64,000 nucleotides of DNA from Martinezella tropici (lineage in GTDB: Bacteria > Pseudomonadota > Alphaproteobacteria > Rhizobiales > Rhizobiaceae): NCBI GenBank assembly GCA_000799755.1, contig JUHI01000003.1, positions 186,001 to 250,000 of the forward strand, in the 5' to 3' direction. Positions within the stretch are counted from its first letter, which is position 1. Each line of letters opens with the position of its first letter. A model generated the notes under the pieces. It did not search any database and was not told the DNA's origin. It worked only from the letters and a program-made list of their open reading frames with translations. Shown piece after piece: positions 1 through 10,704 of the stretch. The position numbers and the translations under genes were made by a program.

Positions 1-1004
1 GCGATGCGATTGCGATCCAGCGCATCGGCCTTGTTCGGCGGTAGCTCGATTTCGATGCCGTCATGCCCGGCGCCGATATCGATTTCCAGATGGCGGGTGC
101 CTGCGACGCGACGGCTGGCGACCAGCAAACCGGCGATCGCCCCGCCGTCGCCGTCGCGAAGTTCGATGTCGTGCGGTCGGAAATAGAGATGAGCCTCGCC
201 ATCCGGCTCATGCGGCGTGCTAAGCCCCAACGGCTTGTCGTCGAACCAGATCTCGCCGCTGGCGATGCGCACCTTGACCCGATTGGACTGGCCGATGAAC
301 CCATAAACGAAGGGAGAATTCGGCGTATCGTAGATCTCGTCCGGCGTACCGACCTGCTCAATCGCGCCCTTGTTGAGCACGACGACGCGGTCGGCAAGCT
401 CAAGCGCCTCTTCCTGGTCGTGCGTGACGAAAACGGTGGTATGGCCGGTCCGATCGTGAATTTCGCGCAACCACCTGCGCAGATCCTTGCGCACCTGAGC
501 ATCGAGAGCGCCGAAGGGTTCGTCGAGGAGTAGAACATTCGGCTCCACCGCCATGGCGCGCGCCAATGCCACGCGCTGCCGCTGTCCACCTGAAAGCTGC
601 GTCGGGTAGCGCTTCTCCAGGCCATTCAGTTGCACGAGTTCCAACAGTTCCATTGCGCGCCGGCGGATTTCATCACGCGGCGGGCGACGCGATGCCGAGC
701 GGACTTTCAGGCCGAAGGAGATATTGTCGAGCACCGTCATGTGCCGGAACAGCGCGTAATGCTGAAACACGAAGCCGATGTTGCGCTGCTGCACGGTCTT
801 CAGCGAAGCATCGTCCTCGCCGAAGAAGATCTTGCCTTCCGTTGGCGTTTCCAGGCCGGCAATCAGGCGCAACAGCGTCGTCTTGCCCGAACCGGATGGC
901 CCGAGAAGCGCGATCAGCTCGCTTGAGCGAATATCCAGTGAAACGTCGTGCAAAGCGGGAAATCGACCGAATTCCTTGCGCAGATTTTGAACGCGAACTT
1001 CCAT
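1..1004 (-). CDS. cysA: Sulfate/thiosulfate ABC transporter ATP-binding protein, partial
   Basis: ATPase of the sulfate importer, working at the inner face of the membrane with CysT and CysW. The visible 334 residues start at [12 protein letters not shown] and carry the Walker A motif GPSGSGKTT, the ABC signature LSGGQRQR and Walker B VLLLDEP. A C-terminal regulatory beta domain follows. The 3' end of the gene lies outside the window, so the C-terminus is missing. It lies 11 bp downstream of cysW and is the last visible gene of sbp-cysT-cysW-cysA. Family assignment rests on the sequence and on the operon order, which is the classical one for sulfate uptake. Confidence 0.95.
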   Translation of the reverse strand, partial: MEVRVQNLRKEFGRFPALHDVSLDIRSSELIALLGPSGSGKTTLLRLIAGLETPTEGKIFFGEDDASLKTVQQRNIGFVFQHYALFRHMTVLDNISFGLKVRSASRRPPRDEIRRRAMELLELVQLNGLEKRYPTQLSGGQRQRVALARAMAVEPNVLLLDEPFGALDAQVRKDLRRWLREIHDRTGHTTVFVTHDQEEALELADRVVVLNKGAIEQVGTPDEIYDTPNSPFVYGFIGQSNRVKVRIASGEIWFDDKPLGLSTPHEPDGEAHLYFRPHDIELRDGDGGAIAGLLVASRRVAGTRHLEIDIGAGHDGIEIELPPNKADALDRNRI

Positions 1005-1015
1005 CAAGAATTCCT

Positions 1016-1894
1016 TCAGTGACGCCGGCTGGCTGCGATCTCTTCGCTATAGCGCATTTCCAGCAGCGTCTTCAGTATCAATGTGATGAGGGCAAGCAGA
1101 GCCAGAAGCGTGGCAACGGCAAAGGCCCCCGAGAAATTATATTCGTTATAGAGAATCTCGACCTGCAGCGGCATGGTGTTGGTTTCACCACGAATATGAC
1201 CCGACACGACCGACACGGCACCGAACTCACCCATCGCGCGGGCGTTGCAGAGCAACACGCCATAGAGCAAGCCCCATTTGATGTTCGGCAACGTGACGTA
1301 CCAAAAGGTCTGCCAGCCATTCGCCCCGAGGGAGAGTGCTGCCTCCTCGTCCGCACTGCCCTGCTCCTGCATCAGCGGGATCAATTCACGGGCGACGAAG
1401 GGAAAGGTAACGAACATCGTCGCCAGCACGAGCCCCGGAACCGCAAACAGGATCTGGATACCGTTGCTCTGCAACCAGGGGCCAAGCGCGCTGTTCGAAC
1501 CGAACAGAAGCACGAAAACCAGACCCGAGATAACCGGGGAAACGGAGAACGGCAGATCGATCAGCGTCGTCAGGAAGGCCTTGCCCTTGAACTCGAACTT
1601 GGCGATCGCCCATGCCGCCGCGACACCGCAGACGAGGTTCAACGGCACGCTGATGCCCGCAACGATCAGCGTGAGGCGGATCGCAGCAAAGGTTTCTTCG
1701 TCAACCAAGGAATCGAAGAAGGTCCCAACCCCCTTGCGGAAAGCCTCGACAAAGACTGCTGCCAGCGGCAACAGCACCATGAGCGTCAGGAAAGTGAGCG
1801 AGATCAACACGAAGACGATGCGTGCGAACCGGCTTTCGGTAATGACAGACTGACCCGTGTCGGCGGCAGCGGAAAGATTATGCGCCATAGCCAT
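1016..1894 (-). CDS. cysW: Sulfate ABC transporter permease CysW
   Basis: Inner-membrane permease of the sulfate/thiosulfate importer, 292 residues with about six hydrophobic segments. The cytoplasmic EAA loop, which contacts CysA, is visible around [16 protein letters not shown]. Its start overlaps the end of cysT by 17 bp, indicating translational coupling within the operon. The length and order match CysW of proteobacteria. An in-frame second methionine two codons inside the chosen start is a possible alternative. Confidence 0.95.
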   Translation of the reverse strand: MAMAHNLSAAADTGQSVITESRFARIVFVLISLTFLTLMVLLPLAAVFVEAFRKGVGTFFDSLVDEETFAAIRLTLIVAGISVPLNLVCGVAAAWAIAKFEFKGKAFLTTLIDLPFSVSPVISGLVFVLLFGSNSALGPWLQSNGIQILFAVPGLVLATMFVTFPFVARELIPLMQEQGSADEEAALSLGANGWQTFWYVTLPNIKWGLLYGVLLCNARAMGEFGAVSVVSGHIRGETNTMPLQVEILYNEYNFSGAFAVATLLALLALITLILKTLLEMRYSEEIAASRRH

Positions 1895-2735
1895 ATCTCC
1901 TTCTGCTCCATGACTGGATGAGATTGATGATCAAAAGCATGGTGAAGGAAATGAACAGCATCACCGTCGCGATCGCCGTTGCCGCGGCATAGTTATATTC
2001 CTCCAGCCGGATGACGATGAGCAGCGGCGCGATTTCCGAAACATAGGGCTTGTTGCCAGCGATGAAGATCACCGATCCGTACTCACCGGCGGCGCGCGCG
2101 AACGCCAGCGCAAACCCGGTGAGCGCTGCCGGTGCAAGGCCGGGAAGCAGCACCCGGGTTATCGTCTGGAAACGCGACGCACCAAGGGTCGCCGCCGCCT
2201 CTTCGACTTCGCGGTCGATCTCCTCCATGACAGGCTGCGCGGTACGCACCACGAAGGGCAAGCCGACGAAAATCAGCGCGATGACGATACCGATCGGGGT
2301 AAAGGCGATCTTGATGCCGAGCGGCGTCAGGAACTGACCGATCCAGCCGTTCGGCGCGTAGAGCGTCGTGAGCGCAATACCGGCCACAGCCGTCGGCAGC
2401 GCGAACGGCAGATCGACCATCGCATCGAGGATGCGCTTGCCCGGAAAGCGATAGCGCACCAGCACCCAGGCCAGGATAAGCCCGAGCACGGCATTGACGA
2501 GCGCGGCGATAAATGCGCCGCCGAAACTCATGCGCAGCGCATAGAGCGTACGCACGTCAAGCGCGAGAGCCCAGAATTTCTCCCAGCCGAGAGCGCTGCT
2601 TTTCCACAACAGTCCCGACAGAGGAATGAGAACGATAAAGATGAGCCAAGCCAAGGTAACGCCGAGCGCCAATCCGAATCCCGGAATGACGCTCGGCTGC
2701 CGTAACCGCCACCGTTTGCGGGTTATAGAATGCAT
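1878..2735 (-). CDS. cysT: Sulfate ABC transporter permease CysT (CysU)
   Basis: Second permease of the sulfate importer, 285 residues. It has a basic N-terminus, multiple hydrophobic spans, and an EAA loop near [17 protein letters not shown] that docks on the ATPase. It starts only six bases after the stop of the binding-protein gene and overlaps cysW at its 3' end, so the four genes form one tight transcription unit. It pairs with CysW as a heterodimeric channel. The assignment is family-level and secure. Confidence 0.95.
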   Translation of the reverse strand: MHSITRKRWRLRQPSVIPGFGLALGVTLAWLIFIVLIPLSGLLWKSSALGWEKFWALALDVRTLYALRMSFGGAFIAALVNAVLGLILAWVLVRYRFPGKRILDAMVDLPFALPTAVAGIALTTLYAPNGWIGQFLTPLGIKIAFTPIGIVIALIFVGLPFVVRTAQPVMEEIDREVEEAAATLGASRFQTITRVLLPGLAPAALTGFALAFARAAGEYGSVIFIAGNKPYVSEIAPLLIVIRLEEYNYAAATAIATVMLFISFTMLLIINLIQSWSRRRYGYGA

Positions 2736-2741
2736 CCAGCC

Positions 2742-3770
2742 TTATTGCCCCGGCTTGTAGACTTGGTCGAAGATCCCACCATCATCGAAGAATTTCGGCT
2801 GAGCTTGGGCCCATCCGCCGAAATCGTCAATCGTCGCAAGCTTCAGGGTCGGGAAACGGGCGATATCCTTGGGATCGGCCACTTCCGGCTTGATGGGCCG
2901 GTAGTAATGCTTGGCGGCGATCTTCTGGCCTTCATCCGAGTAGAGATAGTTCAAATAGGCTTCCGCGACCTTGCGCGTGCCTTTCTTGTCCACATTCCCG
3001 TCGACGACGGCAACCGGCGGATCGGCGCGGATCGAGAAGGACGGGGTCACGACTTCGAATTTGTCGGGGCCAAGCTCGTCGAGCGAGAGGTAGGCCTCGT
3101 TTTCCCAGGCGAGCAGGACGTCGCCGAGACCGCGCTGGACGAAGGTGGTCGTCGCGCCGCGCGCACCGGTGTCGAGAACCGGCACATGTTTCAGCAACTG
3201 CGTCAGATATTCCTGTGCCTTGGCATCATCGCCGCCATTGGCCTGCTTGGCCCAGGCCCAGGCTGCAAGGATGTTCCAGCGGGCGCCGCCAGAGGTCTTC
3301 GGGTTCGGCGTGATGACTTCCACGCCATCCTTGATAAGATCCGGCCAGTCCTTGATACCCTTGGGATTGCCCTTGCGCACCAGGAAGACGATGGTCGAGG
3401 TATAGGGAACGGAATTGTTCGGGAATTTGGTCTTCCAGTCGGCCGGGATCTTGTGCGTCGCCTTGGCGATCGCATCGATATCGCCTTCAAGAGCGAGCGT
3501 CACGACATCGGCATCGAGACCGTCGATGACGGAGCGCGCCTGCGCGCCGGAACCACCGTGCGAAGCCTTGATATTGACGGTTTCGCCCGTGTCCTTCTTC
3601 CATTTGGCGGCAAAGGCCGTGTTGAAGTCCTTATAGAGTTCACGGGTCGGATCGTAGGAAACATTGAGAAGCGTCTTGTCCGCCGCAAAGGTCGGCGCAA
3701 CGGCCGCGATCGAGAAACTGCCGATCAGAACTGCGGTGGCGAGAAGCCGTGAAAGCTTAATCGTCTGCAT
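2742..3770 (-). CDS. sbp: Periplasmic sulfate-binding protein
   Basis: Solute receptor of the importer, 342 residues. It begins with a typical Sec signal peptide (basic start, hydrophobic core, cleavage near PTFAADKT). The mature part shows sulfate-binding-protein hallmarks such as [25 protein letters not shown] and [13 protein letters not shown]. It is the first gene of the operon. It has a purine-rich ribosome-binding site (GGGGG) just upstream, and the preceding 160 bp must hold the operon promoter. Expression is probably sulfur-regulated through a CysB-type activator, but I could not define a site. Confidence 0.95.
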   Translation of the reverse strand: MQTIKLSRLLATAVLIGSFSIAAVAPTFAADKTLLNVSYDPTRELYKDFNTAFAAKWKKDTGETVNIKASHGGSGAQARSVIDGLDADVVTLALEGDIDAIAKATHKIPADWKTKFPNNSVPYTSTIVFLVRKGNPKGIKDWPDLIKDGVEVITPNPKTSGGARWNILAAWAWAKQANGGDDAKAQEYLTQLLKHVPVLDTGARGATTTFVQRGLGDVLLAWENEAYLSLDELGPDKFEVVTPSFSIRADPPVAVVDGNVDKKGTRKVAEAYLNYLYSDEGQKIAAKHYYRPIKPEVADPKDIARFPTLKLATIDDFGGWAQAQPKFFDDGGIFDQVYKPGQ

Positions 3771-3931
3771 GAATGCACCCCCTTCGTTTGTCCCTAAACC
3801 CTATCAACTTGGTCGTATAAAGTAACGAAGACAGTTCCCGTTTTGAGCAACTGCGGAGAACAGCATCCCATAGAATCCGGAAAAGTGAAATCACATTCCC
3901 GAATAACAATCAGCGCGCGATTGGCGCACTG
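3771..3931 (-). promoter_or_regulatory. Upstream region of the sulfate operon
   Basis: This 161-bp gap separates sbp from the ptsN-like gene, both on the minus strand. On that strand an AT-rich TTTATAC, near 3815-3822, could be a -10 element. No convincing -35 or CysB site is evident. No ORF is supported here. Confidence 0.35.
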
Positions 3932-4399
3932 TCAGAGGATGGTGTCGGACATGAACACGGAGTAGAGTTCGTCGGCCTTCTTCGTCTGCCGCATCGCCGC
4001 CAGGACGCCTTCAGTCCGCAAACGCCTCGCGATCGCCGCCAGCACGTTCAGATAATCGCTGCGACCACCTTCCCCGAACAGCAGGACGAATGCCCATTCG
4101 GTCGGCACGTCGTCGATCGCCTCGAAATCGATGGCATGGGCAAAATGCACCATCAGACCTCGCGGCCTCGTCATGCCGGCAAGGGCGGCATGCGGAACCG
4201 CAACGCCATTGCCAATCCCCGTCGTACCTAATTTTTCGCGCGTCTCCAACGCCCGCAGAACCATTCCCTCATCCAAGCCGAAGCAACTGGCCGCTTTCGA
4301 CGACAGCATCTGCAATGCCCGCCATTTGGTCGGAGCGGAGACGCCGACGAAGACATGTTCGGGAAGAATGATCGTGGAAAGGTCCATGGTCGCACTCAA
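3932..4399 (-). CDS. PTS IIA (EIIA-Ntr type) regulatory protein, PtsN paralogue
   Basis: A 155-residue protein of the PTS EIIA-2/PtsN family. The phosphorylatable histidine is H70 within GNGVAVPHA, and the flanking TREKLGTTGIG matches the family motif. Such proteins are phosphorylated by the PTS-Ntr chain and act by protein contact rather than by sugar transport. In E. coli, EIIA-Ntr binds the KdpD sensor. The gene sits directly downstream of kdpE on the same strand, 88 bp away, which suggests a dedicated partner of KdpDE here. The gap contains a hairpin, so it may have lower or separate expression. A second start four codons inside (MDLST) is possible. Confidence 0.88.
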   Translation of the reverse strand: MSATMDLSTIILPEHVFVGVSAPTKWRALQMLSSKAASCFGLDEGMVLRALETREKLGTTGIGNGVAVPHAALAGMTRPRGLMVHFAHAIDFEAIDDVPTEWAFVLLFGEGGRSDYLNVLAAIARRLRTEGVLAAMRQTKKADELYSVFMSDTIL

Positions 4400-4440
4400 G
4401 GTCGGGCAATAAATTCTGAAATGGCATTGGTCGTCACACG

Positions 4441-4462
4441 ATCGAGGCCAGATCGCCTCGAT
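4441..4462 (-). terminator. Hairpin between kdpE and the ptsN-like gene
   Basis: A perfect 7-bp inverted repeat, ATCGAGG and CCTCGAT, separated by 8 bases, lies 25 bp after the kdpE stop. No U-tract follows on the minus strand, so it is at most a weak terminator or attenuator separating kdpE from the ptsN-like gene. Confidence 0.35.
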
Positions 4463-4487
4463 AATGGGTCTTTAAGTCCCTACCGCG

Positions 4488-5180
4488 TCAATCCGGTTCG
4501 CGTAGCCGATAGCCGACGCCTGTTTCGGTGGTGATATATTGCGGCTGATCGGGAATGTCCTCGATCTTCTGCCGGAGCTGGCGCACATAGACGCGCAGAT
4601 ACTGCACATCGGCTGCCGGACCCCAGATCTGCTTCAACAGGAACTGATGGGTCAGCACCTTGCCGGCGTGCTGCGCCAGCACCCGCAGGATGTCATACTC
4701 CTTCGGTGACAGCTTGATCTCCTTGCCGTCGACCTTGACGATGCGCTTGACCAGATCGATCGAGAGACCACCGGTCTGGAAGATTGCCTTCTCGCCTTGC
4801 TGCTGCAGGCGATGGCGCAGCGCCACACGGATGCGGGCTGCAAGCTCGTTGACGCCGAAAGGCTTGGTCACATAATCGTCGGCACCGCTTTCCAGCGCCT
4901 TGACGATACCCGCCTCGTCGGTGCGACTGGAGAGGATGACGACGGGGATCTGCACCCCGTCCTCCCGCCAGCCGAGCAGCAGATCCTGGCCCGACTTATC
5001 CGGTAGGCCGAGATCGAGCACGATCAGGTCGGGTTGGTCTTCGTCAACCGATGCCTGAGCCGACGCGGCGTTCTGCGCCTCGTTGACGACGTAGCCCTGA
5101 GCACCGAGGCCGACGCGCAACAGTTTGCGGATCGGCGGTTCATCATCGACGACGAGAATCTTGACGGCAGTTGTGTTCAT
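4488..5180 (-). CDS. kdpE: KdpE response regulator
   Basis: OmpR/PhoB-type response regulator, 230 residues. It has an N-terminal receiver domain with acidic pocket DDE at 12-14 and phospho-acceptor D56 in LIVLDLGLPDKSG, and a C-terminal winged helix (SPKEYDILRVLAQHAGKVLTH). Phosphorylated by KdpD, it activates the kdp operon under potassium limitation or osmotic stress. Its start overlaps the kdpD stop by 4 bp (ATGA), implying coupled translation. A plausible binding site lies upstream of the operon at 12970-12986. Confidence 0.95.
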   Translation of the reverse strand: MNTTAVKILVVDDEPPIRKLLRVGLGAQGYVVNEAQNAASAQASVDEDQPDLIVLDLGLPDKSGQDLLLGWREDGVQIPVVILSSRTDEAGIVKALESGADDYVTKPFGVNELAARIRVALRHRLQQQGEKAIFQTGGLSIDLVKRIVKVDGKEIKLSPKEYDILRVLAQHAGKVLTHQFLLKQIWGPAADVQYLRVYVRQLRQKIEDIPDQPQYITTETGVGYRLREPD

Positions 5181-7888
5181 TTCAGTTCATCCAGCTTAGG
5201 GACATCTGTTGGTTTCGGCAGGCGGATGGTGAAAACAGCTCCCTGCCGATCCGTTCTGTTGCCGGCAGCGATCGTTCCACCCATCGCTTCGATGAAGCCC
5301 CGGCAGATGGAAAGGCCAAGGCCGGTGCCAGCACGCACCTGATCGCCCTTGCGCACGCGGTAGAAGGTATCGAATACACGTTCAAGGTCGGCGGGCGGAA
5401 TGCCCGGTCCTTCGTCCATCACCCGAAAGACGATATTGTCGATGTCGGCCCATGCTTCGAGGCGAATGGCCGAGTCCTCCGGCGCATATTTGGCGGCATT
5501 GTCGAGCAAGTTGAACAGCACCTGCTCGAACAGAACCGGATCGACCTTCACCATCGGCAGATCGACGGGCATCTGCACGTCGACACGATGATGGGTCAGG
5601 ATCTTTCCCGCACGACGCAGGGCACTCCCGACGATATCGCCGGCGTAATGCAGCGCATAGTTCGGCTCCATGGCGCCGGACTCGATCTTGGTCATGTCGA
5701 GCAGGTTGGCAATGAAGCGATTGAGGCGTTCGGATTCGTCGATGACGGTCGACAGGAGATCGACCCGGTCCTCGTGCGGCAATGTCTCCAGATAGTCGCG
5801 CAGCGTTCCCGCCGCACCGAGGATGGCCGCAAGCGGTGTTTTCAAATCATGCGAGATGGAGGTGAGCAGCGCGGAGCGCAGCCGGTCGGCCTCCACGGCC
5901 AGCTTGGCGCGGTCGACATCGGCAACCAGTTGCACGCGCTCGATGGCGAGTGCCGCCTGGTCGGCAAGAGCATCGAGCAGCCGCTGCTGCTCCGGCGTCA
6001 AAAGCGGGCCGTCGCGGCGATCGCTGTCGAGGCCGATGACGCCGACAGCGGTCCGGCCGGTGCGCAGGGGAACATAAAGACGCTTGGCGCCGGGCAGCGT
6101 GTCCGCGCCGCGGCCGGCGGCATGATTGTGCTCCCAGGCCCAGCGCGCCGCAGCGATATCGGCGTCGTCGAGCGTATCGTCAGGCGGATAGCCCGCCTTG
6201 ACCGCAATCGTGCCGTGTTCCGGCAGAAGCAGCACGACGCGCAGCTTCAGCATCGAGGCCAATTGAAACGCGGTTGCCCAAAGAACGTCGTCAAGCGTAC
6301 CCGTGCCCGCGAGTTTCTTCGAGAAAAGGTAGAGGTCTTCGGTCGTTCGCGCGCGCTGGCGCGCCGCCGCCGCCTGCCTCTGCACGGTCGCCGTCAGATT
6401 GCTTGCAATCACCGCGACACCGAGGAAGAAGAAGAAGGCGAGCACGCTCTCCGGATCGCTGATCGTCAGCGTATAGCGCGGTGGCAGGAAGAAGAAATTG
6501 AAGGCAAGCGCGCCGAGAATACAGGAATACAGCGCTGGGCGCAGGCCCTGCGTTACAGCGCTCGCCAGAACCGCCATCAGGAAGACCAACGCCAGATTGC
6601 GCACATCCAATACCTGATCGAGGATGACGCAGAAGCCGAGCGCGATGGCCACGTAAAGCGTTGCCAGGACATAGCTGCGGAGCTGGAAGACCGGAGCCGG
6701 CGCTGCGACCTTGAGGCCGCGGCTTGCGGCCGGGCCATCGGCATCGCTGCCGGAGATGACATGGACGCTGATATCTCCAGCCTTACGGATGAGATCATAG
6801 GAAACCGAACGGCGCGACCAATCGCGCCACGACCCGATCTTCGGCGAACCGATGACAATATGCGTCACATTGTTGCTGGCAGAATGGCGAAGCAGCTCCT
6901 CCGCCACCTCGCGGCCCGGAAGGGTGATCGCTTCACCGCCGAGTTGTTCGGCGAGCCTGAGCGTTGCGGCAATCGTGTCGCGCTGCGCCTCGGTCAGGCT
7001 GATGGAGCGGTTGGTCTCGACATAAACGGCGGCCCAGGGCGCACGCAGGCGTGACGCCATGCGCGCCGCGTAGCGGACCAACGACGCCGACCGAGGATGA
7101 TGGTCGATGGAAACGAGCACACGCTCGCCGGCTGCCCACGGTCCCTGGATCGCATGCGCCTGCATGTGTGTGAGGAGCTGGTCGTCGACGCGCTGGGCCG
7201 TACGCCTCAGCGCCAGTTCGCGCAGCGCCGTCAGATTGCCAGGCGTGAAATAGTTGGTCAGCGCCCTTTCGGCCGTCTTCGATACATAGACCTTGCCGTC
7301 GTGCAGTCGTTTGATGAGGTCGTCCGGCGTCAGGTCGATGATCTCGACGTCGTCTGCCATATCGATGATCGAATCCGGCACTGTCTCCCGCACGCGGATG
7401 CGCGTGATCTGCGAGACGACATCGTTCAGACTTTCCACATGCTGGATATTCAGCGTCGTGTAGACATCGATCCCGCGCTCCAGAAGCTCTTTGACGTCGA
7501 GATAGCGCTTCGGATGGCGACTGCCCTGTGCATTGGTGTGAGCCAGCTCGTCGACGAGCACGAGTTCGGGCCGGCGCTTCAGAATGGCATCGAGGTCCAT
7601 TTCCTCGAGCGCCCTGCCCTTGTAATCGACATTGACGCGGGGGATGATCTCGAAACCGTCGAGCAATGCCTGCGTCTCGCGGCGACCATGCGTTTCGACG
7701 ACGCCGACCACGACATCGACGCCATCGGCAATCTTCGCCCTGCCGGACATCAGCATTTCATAGGTCTTGCCGACGCCGGGGGCAGCACCCAGAAAGATTT
7801 TCAACCGACCGCGTGTCTCTGCCCGCGCCTTTTCCAAAAGTGCATCGGGCGAAGGCCTGCTTAGCGTGTCGCGGCTGTCATCTGCCAT
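5177..7888 (-). CDS. kdpD: KdpD sensor histidine kinase
   Basis: Potassium/turgor sensor kinase, 903 residues. The N-terminal KdpD domain has Walker A GAAPGVGKT at 34-42. A universal-stress-protein-like domain follows, then a DUF4118 region with four closely spaced membrane spans, a GAF-like region, a HisKA box (SHDLKTPLAAILG, histidine near residue 680) and a HATPase domain with DEGPGIPP and GTGLGLSI. All parts of the family architecture are present. The gene follows kdpC after 62 bp containing a strong hairpin, and overlaps kdpE by 4 bp. It is the likely target of the ptsN-like product encoded downstream. Confidence 0.97.
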   Translation of the reverse strand: MADDSRDTLSRPSPDALLEKARAETRGRLKIFLGAAPGVGKTYEMLMSGRAKIADGVDVVVGVVETHGRRETQALLDGFEIIPRVNVDYKGRALEEMDLDAILKRRPELVLVDELAHTNAQGSRHPKRYLDVKELLERGIDVYTTLNIQHVESLNDVVSQITRIRVRETVPDSIIDMADDVEIIDLTPDDLIKRLHDGKVYVSKTAERALTNYFTPGNLTALRELALRRTAQRVDDQLLTHMQAHAIQGPWAAGERVLVSIDHHPRSASLVRYAARMASRLRAPWAAVYVETNRSISLTEAQRDTIAATLRLAEQLGGEAITLPGREVAEELLRHSASNNVTHIVIGSPKIGSWRDWSRRSVSYDLIRKAGDISVHVISGSDADGPAASRGLKVAAPAPVFQLRSYVLATLYVAIALGFCVILDQVLDVRNLALVFLMAVLASAVTQGLRPALYSCILGALAFNFFFLPPRYTLTISDPESVLAFFFFLGVAVIASNLTATVQRQAAAARQRARTTEDLYLFSKKLAGTGTLDDVLWATAFQLASMLKLRVVLLLPEHGTIAVKAGYPPDDTLDDADIAAARWAWEHNHAAGRGADTLPGAKRLYVPLRTGRTAVGVIGLDSDRRDGPLLTPEQQRLLDALADQAALAIERVQLVADVDRAKLAVEADRLRSALLTSISHDLKTPLAAILGAAGTLRDYLETLPHEDRVDLLSTVIDESERLNRFIANLLDMTKIESGAMEPNYALHYAGDIVGSALRRAGKILTHHRVDVQMPVDLPMVKVDPVLFEQVLFNLLDNAAKYAPEDSAIRLEAWADIDNIVFRVMDEGPGIPPADLERVFDTFYRVRKGDQVRAGTGLGLSICRGFIEAMGGTIAAGNRTDRQGAVFTIRLPKPTDVPKLDELK

Positions 7889-7912
7889 CAGAGTGCTTTG
7901 TCTTTCCTGACG

Positions 7913-7943
7913 AGATTGAGACGGCGTGAAGCCGTCTCAATCT
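7913..7943 (-). repeat. 13-bp perfect inverted repeat between kdpC and kdpD
   Basis: Arms AGATTGAGACGGC and GCCGTCTCAATCT flank a 5-base loop (GTGAA), seven bases after the kdpC stop on the minus strand. No U-tract follows, so it is more likely a stabilising, processing or attenuating hairpin that separates the pump genes from the regulatory genes than a full terminator. Confidence 0.7.
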
Positions 7944-7950
7944 GCTCAAC

Positions 7951-8556
7951 TTACTGTTTCATAGAAGCATCGAGCGCCTGGTTCAATGCCAGCACGTTGA
8001 CAACAGGCTCGCCGAGAACGCCAAGCTCCCTGGGTTCGACAGCTGCGTCGACAAGCGCCTTGACCTTGGCCTCATCCATGTTGCGAGCCTTGGCGACACG
8101 CGGCACCTGGAAATAGGCTGCTTCGGGCGAGATATCCGGATCGAGACCACTGCCGGAAGTGGTCAACAAATCCATGGGAACCGGCGTATTCGGATTCTGC
8201 GCCTGCAACGTCGCGGCGTCACCCTTGATCCGAGTGATCAGGCTCGAATTGGTGGGGCCCAGATTGGAGCCCATGGAATTGACGGCGTTATAGGGCGCAG
8301 AAACCGTTTTGGTCGAGTCGTTCGGGTCGGCAGCGGTTGTCGCCGACGGGCGACCGTGGAAATACCGGTCGCTCGTGAAGTTCTGGCCGATGAGGGTGGA
8401 GCCGATCACCTTGCCGTCCTTCTCCACCAGGCTGCCATTGGCCTGGTTTGGAAAGAGCGCCTGGGCGACACCCGTCATGGCTAGCGGGTAGGCAAGGCCG
8501 GTCAGGACGGTCGTGGCGACGATCATGACGATGGCGGGTCTGATTTGTTTAAGCAT
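7951..8556 (-). CDS. kdpC: Potassium-transporting ATPase subunit KdpC
   Basis: Accessory subunit of the KdpFABC P-type potassium pump, 201 residues. It has a single N-terminal membrane span ([20 protein letters not shown]) and a periplasmic domain ending in [18 protein letters not shown], which is characteristic of KdpC. It starts 12 bp after kdpB. Full length for the family, with no defect seen. Confidence 0.96.
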   Translation of the reverse strand: MLKQIRPAIVMIVATTVLTGLAYPLAMTGVAQALFPNQANGSLVEKDGKVIGSTLIGQNFTSDRYFHGRPSATTAADPNDSTKTVSAPYNAVNSMGSNLGPTNSSLITRIKGDAATLQAQNPNTPVPMDLLTTSGSGLDPDISPEAAYFQVPRVAKARNMDEAKVKALVDAAVEPRELGVLGEPVVNVLALNQALDASMKQ

Positions 8557-8568
8557 GATGGGAACTCC

Positions 8569-10656
8569 TTAGGCGAGGCCGATGGCGGTAATCACCAGGT
8601 CGATGGCCTTGATGCCGATGAAGGGGACGATGATGCCGCCGACGCCATAGATCAACAAGTTGCGGCTGAGCAGCGCACCTGCACCGATCGGACGGTAGCG
8701 GACACCCTTCAGCGACAACGGGATCAATGCGACGATGATGAGCGCATTGAAGATGATCGCCGAGAGGATGGCGCTTTGCGGCGTTGCCAGATCCATGATG
8801 TTCAGCATTTTCAATTGCGGATAGAAGGCGATGAACATTGCGGGGATGATGGCGAAGTACTTCGCGATGTCGTTGGCGATCGAGAAGGTGGTCAACGCGC
8901 CGCGGGTCATGAGCAACTGCTTGCCGATCTCGACGATTTCGATCAGCTTCGTCGGGTCGCTGTCGAGGTCAACCATGTTGCCGGCCTCGCGGGCGGCGAC
9001 CGTGCCGGTGTTCATGGCGACGCCGACATCAGCCTGGGCGAGTGCCGGGGCGTCGTTCGTGCCGTCACCGCACATGGCGACCAGCTTACCCTGTGCCTGT
9101 TCCTGGCGCATCAGCGCCAGTTTCATCTCAGGCGTTGCCTGGGCAAGGAAGTCGTCGACGCCGGCTTCGGCAGCGATGGCGGCAGCCGTCAGCGGGTTGT
9201 CACCCGTGATCATGACAGTGCGGATACCCATGCGGCGCAGCTCGGCAAAACGCTCGCGGATACCGCCCTTGACGATGTCCTTGAGGTGAATGACGCCAAG
9301 CAGGCGGCCGTCGCGGGCAACGGCAAGCGGCGTGCCGCCGGCCTTGGCGATCTCGTCGGCAATCGCCTGCAGTTCGCGCAGCGTCTCGCTTGATGTGCGG
9401 GATATCACAGCCGTGCCTTCGGCCCCGCTGTTGGCGGCACCTTCGACATAGGCGACCACAGCATCGACAGCGCCCTTGCGGATCGAGGAGCCATCGAGGT
9501 CGACGCCGCTCATGCGCGTCTGGGCAGTGAAAGGCACGAAGGTCGCCTTCAAGCTCGTCATGTCGCGGCCGCGGATCGCATATTTCTCCTTGGCGAGCAC
9601 GACGATGGAACGACCCTCCGGCGTTTCGTCGGCAAGCGAAGCAAGCTGAGCCGCGTCAGCCAGATCCTGTTCGCTGATGCCGCGGACAGGGCGGAACGCG
9701 GTTGCCTGGCGGTTGCCGAGGGTGATCGTGCCGGTCTTGTCGAGCAGCAGCGTGTCGACGTCACCGGCGGCTTCAACCGCACGACCGGACATGGCGAGCA
9801 CGTTGAAACGGACGAGACGGTCCATGCCGGCGATACCAATCGCTGAAAGCAAGGCGCCGATAGTGGTCGGGATCAGGGTGACGAAGAGAGCAACCAGCAC
9901 GACCGTCTGGATCGATCCGCCTGCATAGGCGGCAAAGCTCGGGATCGTCACCGTCGCCAGGACGAAGATCAGCGTCATGCCGGCCAGCAGGATGTTGAGC
10001 GCGATTTCGTTCGGCGTCTTCTGACGTTCGGCGCCTTCGACAAGTGCGATCATGCGATCGATGAAGGTCGATCCGGCGGCAGCCGTAATGCGCACACGGA
10101 TTTCGTCCGACAGGACCTGAGTACCGCCTGTTACTGCCGAGCGGTCACCGCCCGATTCACGGATGACGGGGGCCGACTCGCCGGTGATCGCGGCTTCGTT
10201 GACGGAGGCGACGCCTTCGATGACTTCGCCATCCGACGGAATGATGTCGCCGGCTTCGACCAGAACGACATCGCCGACCTTCAGGCTGGTGCCGGGCACC
10301 ATCTTGTAGTCGGTGCGGCTGTTGCCGACGAGAAGCTTCGCCTGGGTTTCGGTGCGCGACTTGCGCAGCGAATCCGCCTGTGCCTTGCCGCGGCCTTCGG
10401 CAACGGCCTCGGCGAAATTGGCGAACAGGACCGTGAACCACAGCCAGATGTTGATCTGCAGCGAGAAGGCGAGATTGCCGCCGCCGGTGATAAGGTCGCG
10501 CAGGAAGAGGATGGTCGTCAGCATCGAAACGACGGCGACCACGAACATGACGGGGTTTTTGGCAAGCGTGCGCGGGTTCAACTTCTTGAAAGCGGCGCCG
10601 ATAGCCGGAACGAGGATGCGAGAATCCAGAAGACTCGCTGATTTTAACTGGCTCAT
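8569..10656 (-). CDS. kdpB: Potassium-transporting P-type ATPase subunit KdpB
   Basis: Catalytic ATP-hydrolysing subunit of the Kdp pump, 695 residues. P-type landmarks are present: TGES in the actuator domain, the phosphorylation motif DKTGTIT, and the hinge [13 protein letters not shown]. The transmembrane helices are arranged as in KdpB. It follows a 53-residue small ORF by 48 bp, an unusual insertion between kdpA and kdpB. The length agrees with E. coli KdpB, and all catalytic motifs are intact. Confidence 0.97.
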   Translation of the reverse strand: MSQLKSASLLDSRILVPAIGAAFKKLNPRTLAKNPVMFVVAVVSMLTTILFLRDLITGGGNLAFSLQINIWLWFTVLFANFAEAVAEGRGKAQADSLRKSRTETQAKLLVGNSRTDYKMVPGTSLKVGDVVLVEAGDIIPSDGEVIEGVASVNEAAITGESAPVIRESGGDRSAVTGGTQVLSDEIRVRITAAAGSTFIDRMIALVEGAERQKTPNEIALNILLAGMTLIFVLATVTIPSFAAYAGGSIQTVVLVALFVTLIPTTIGALLSAIGIAGMDRLVRFNVLAMSGRAVEAAGDVDTLLLDKTGTITLGNRQATAFRPVRGISEQDLADAAQLASLADETPEGRSIVVLAKEKYAIRGRDMTSLKATFVPFTAQTRMSGVDLDGSSIRKGAVDAVVAYVEGAANSGAEGTAVISRTSSETLRELQAIADEIAKAGGTPLAVARDGRLLGVIHLKDIVKGGIRERFAELRRMGIRTVMITGDNPLTAAAIAAEAGVDDFLAQATPEMKLALMRQEQAQGKLVAMCGDGTNDAPALAQADVGVAMNTGTVAAREAGNMVDLDSDPTKLIEIVEIGKQLLMTRGALTTFSIANDIAKYFAIIPAMFIAFYPQLKMLNIMDLATPQSAILSAIIFNALIIVALIPLSLKGVRYRPIGAGALLSRNLLIYGVGGIIVPFIGIKAIDLVITAIGLA

Positions 10657-10704
10657 AAGAGGCTCCAGCGTGAAGAGGAAAACGTCAGATCGGAACGCTG
10701 CCGA

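Noticed and set aside
566-1921. Plus-strand ORF (451 codons) opposite cysW and cysA
   Set aside because: Antisense shadow; arginine- and glutamine-rich with no domain.
5171-7054. Long plus-strand ORF (627 codons) opposite kdpD
   Set aside because: Shadow of kdpD, whose domains are unmistakable on the minus strand.
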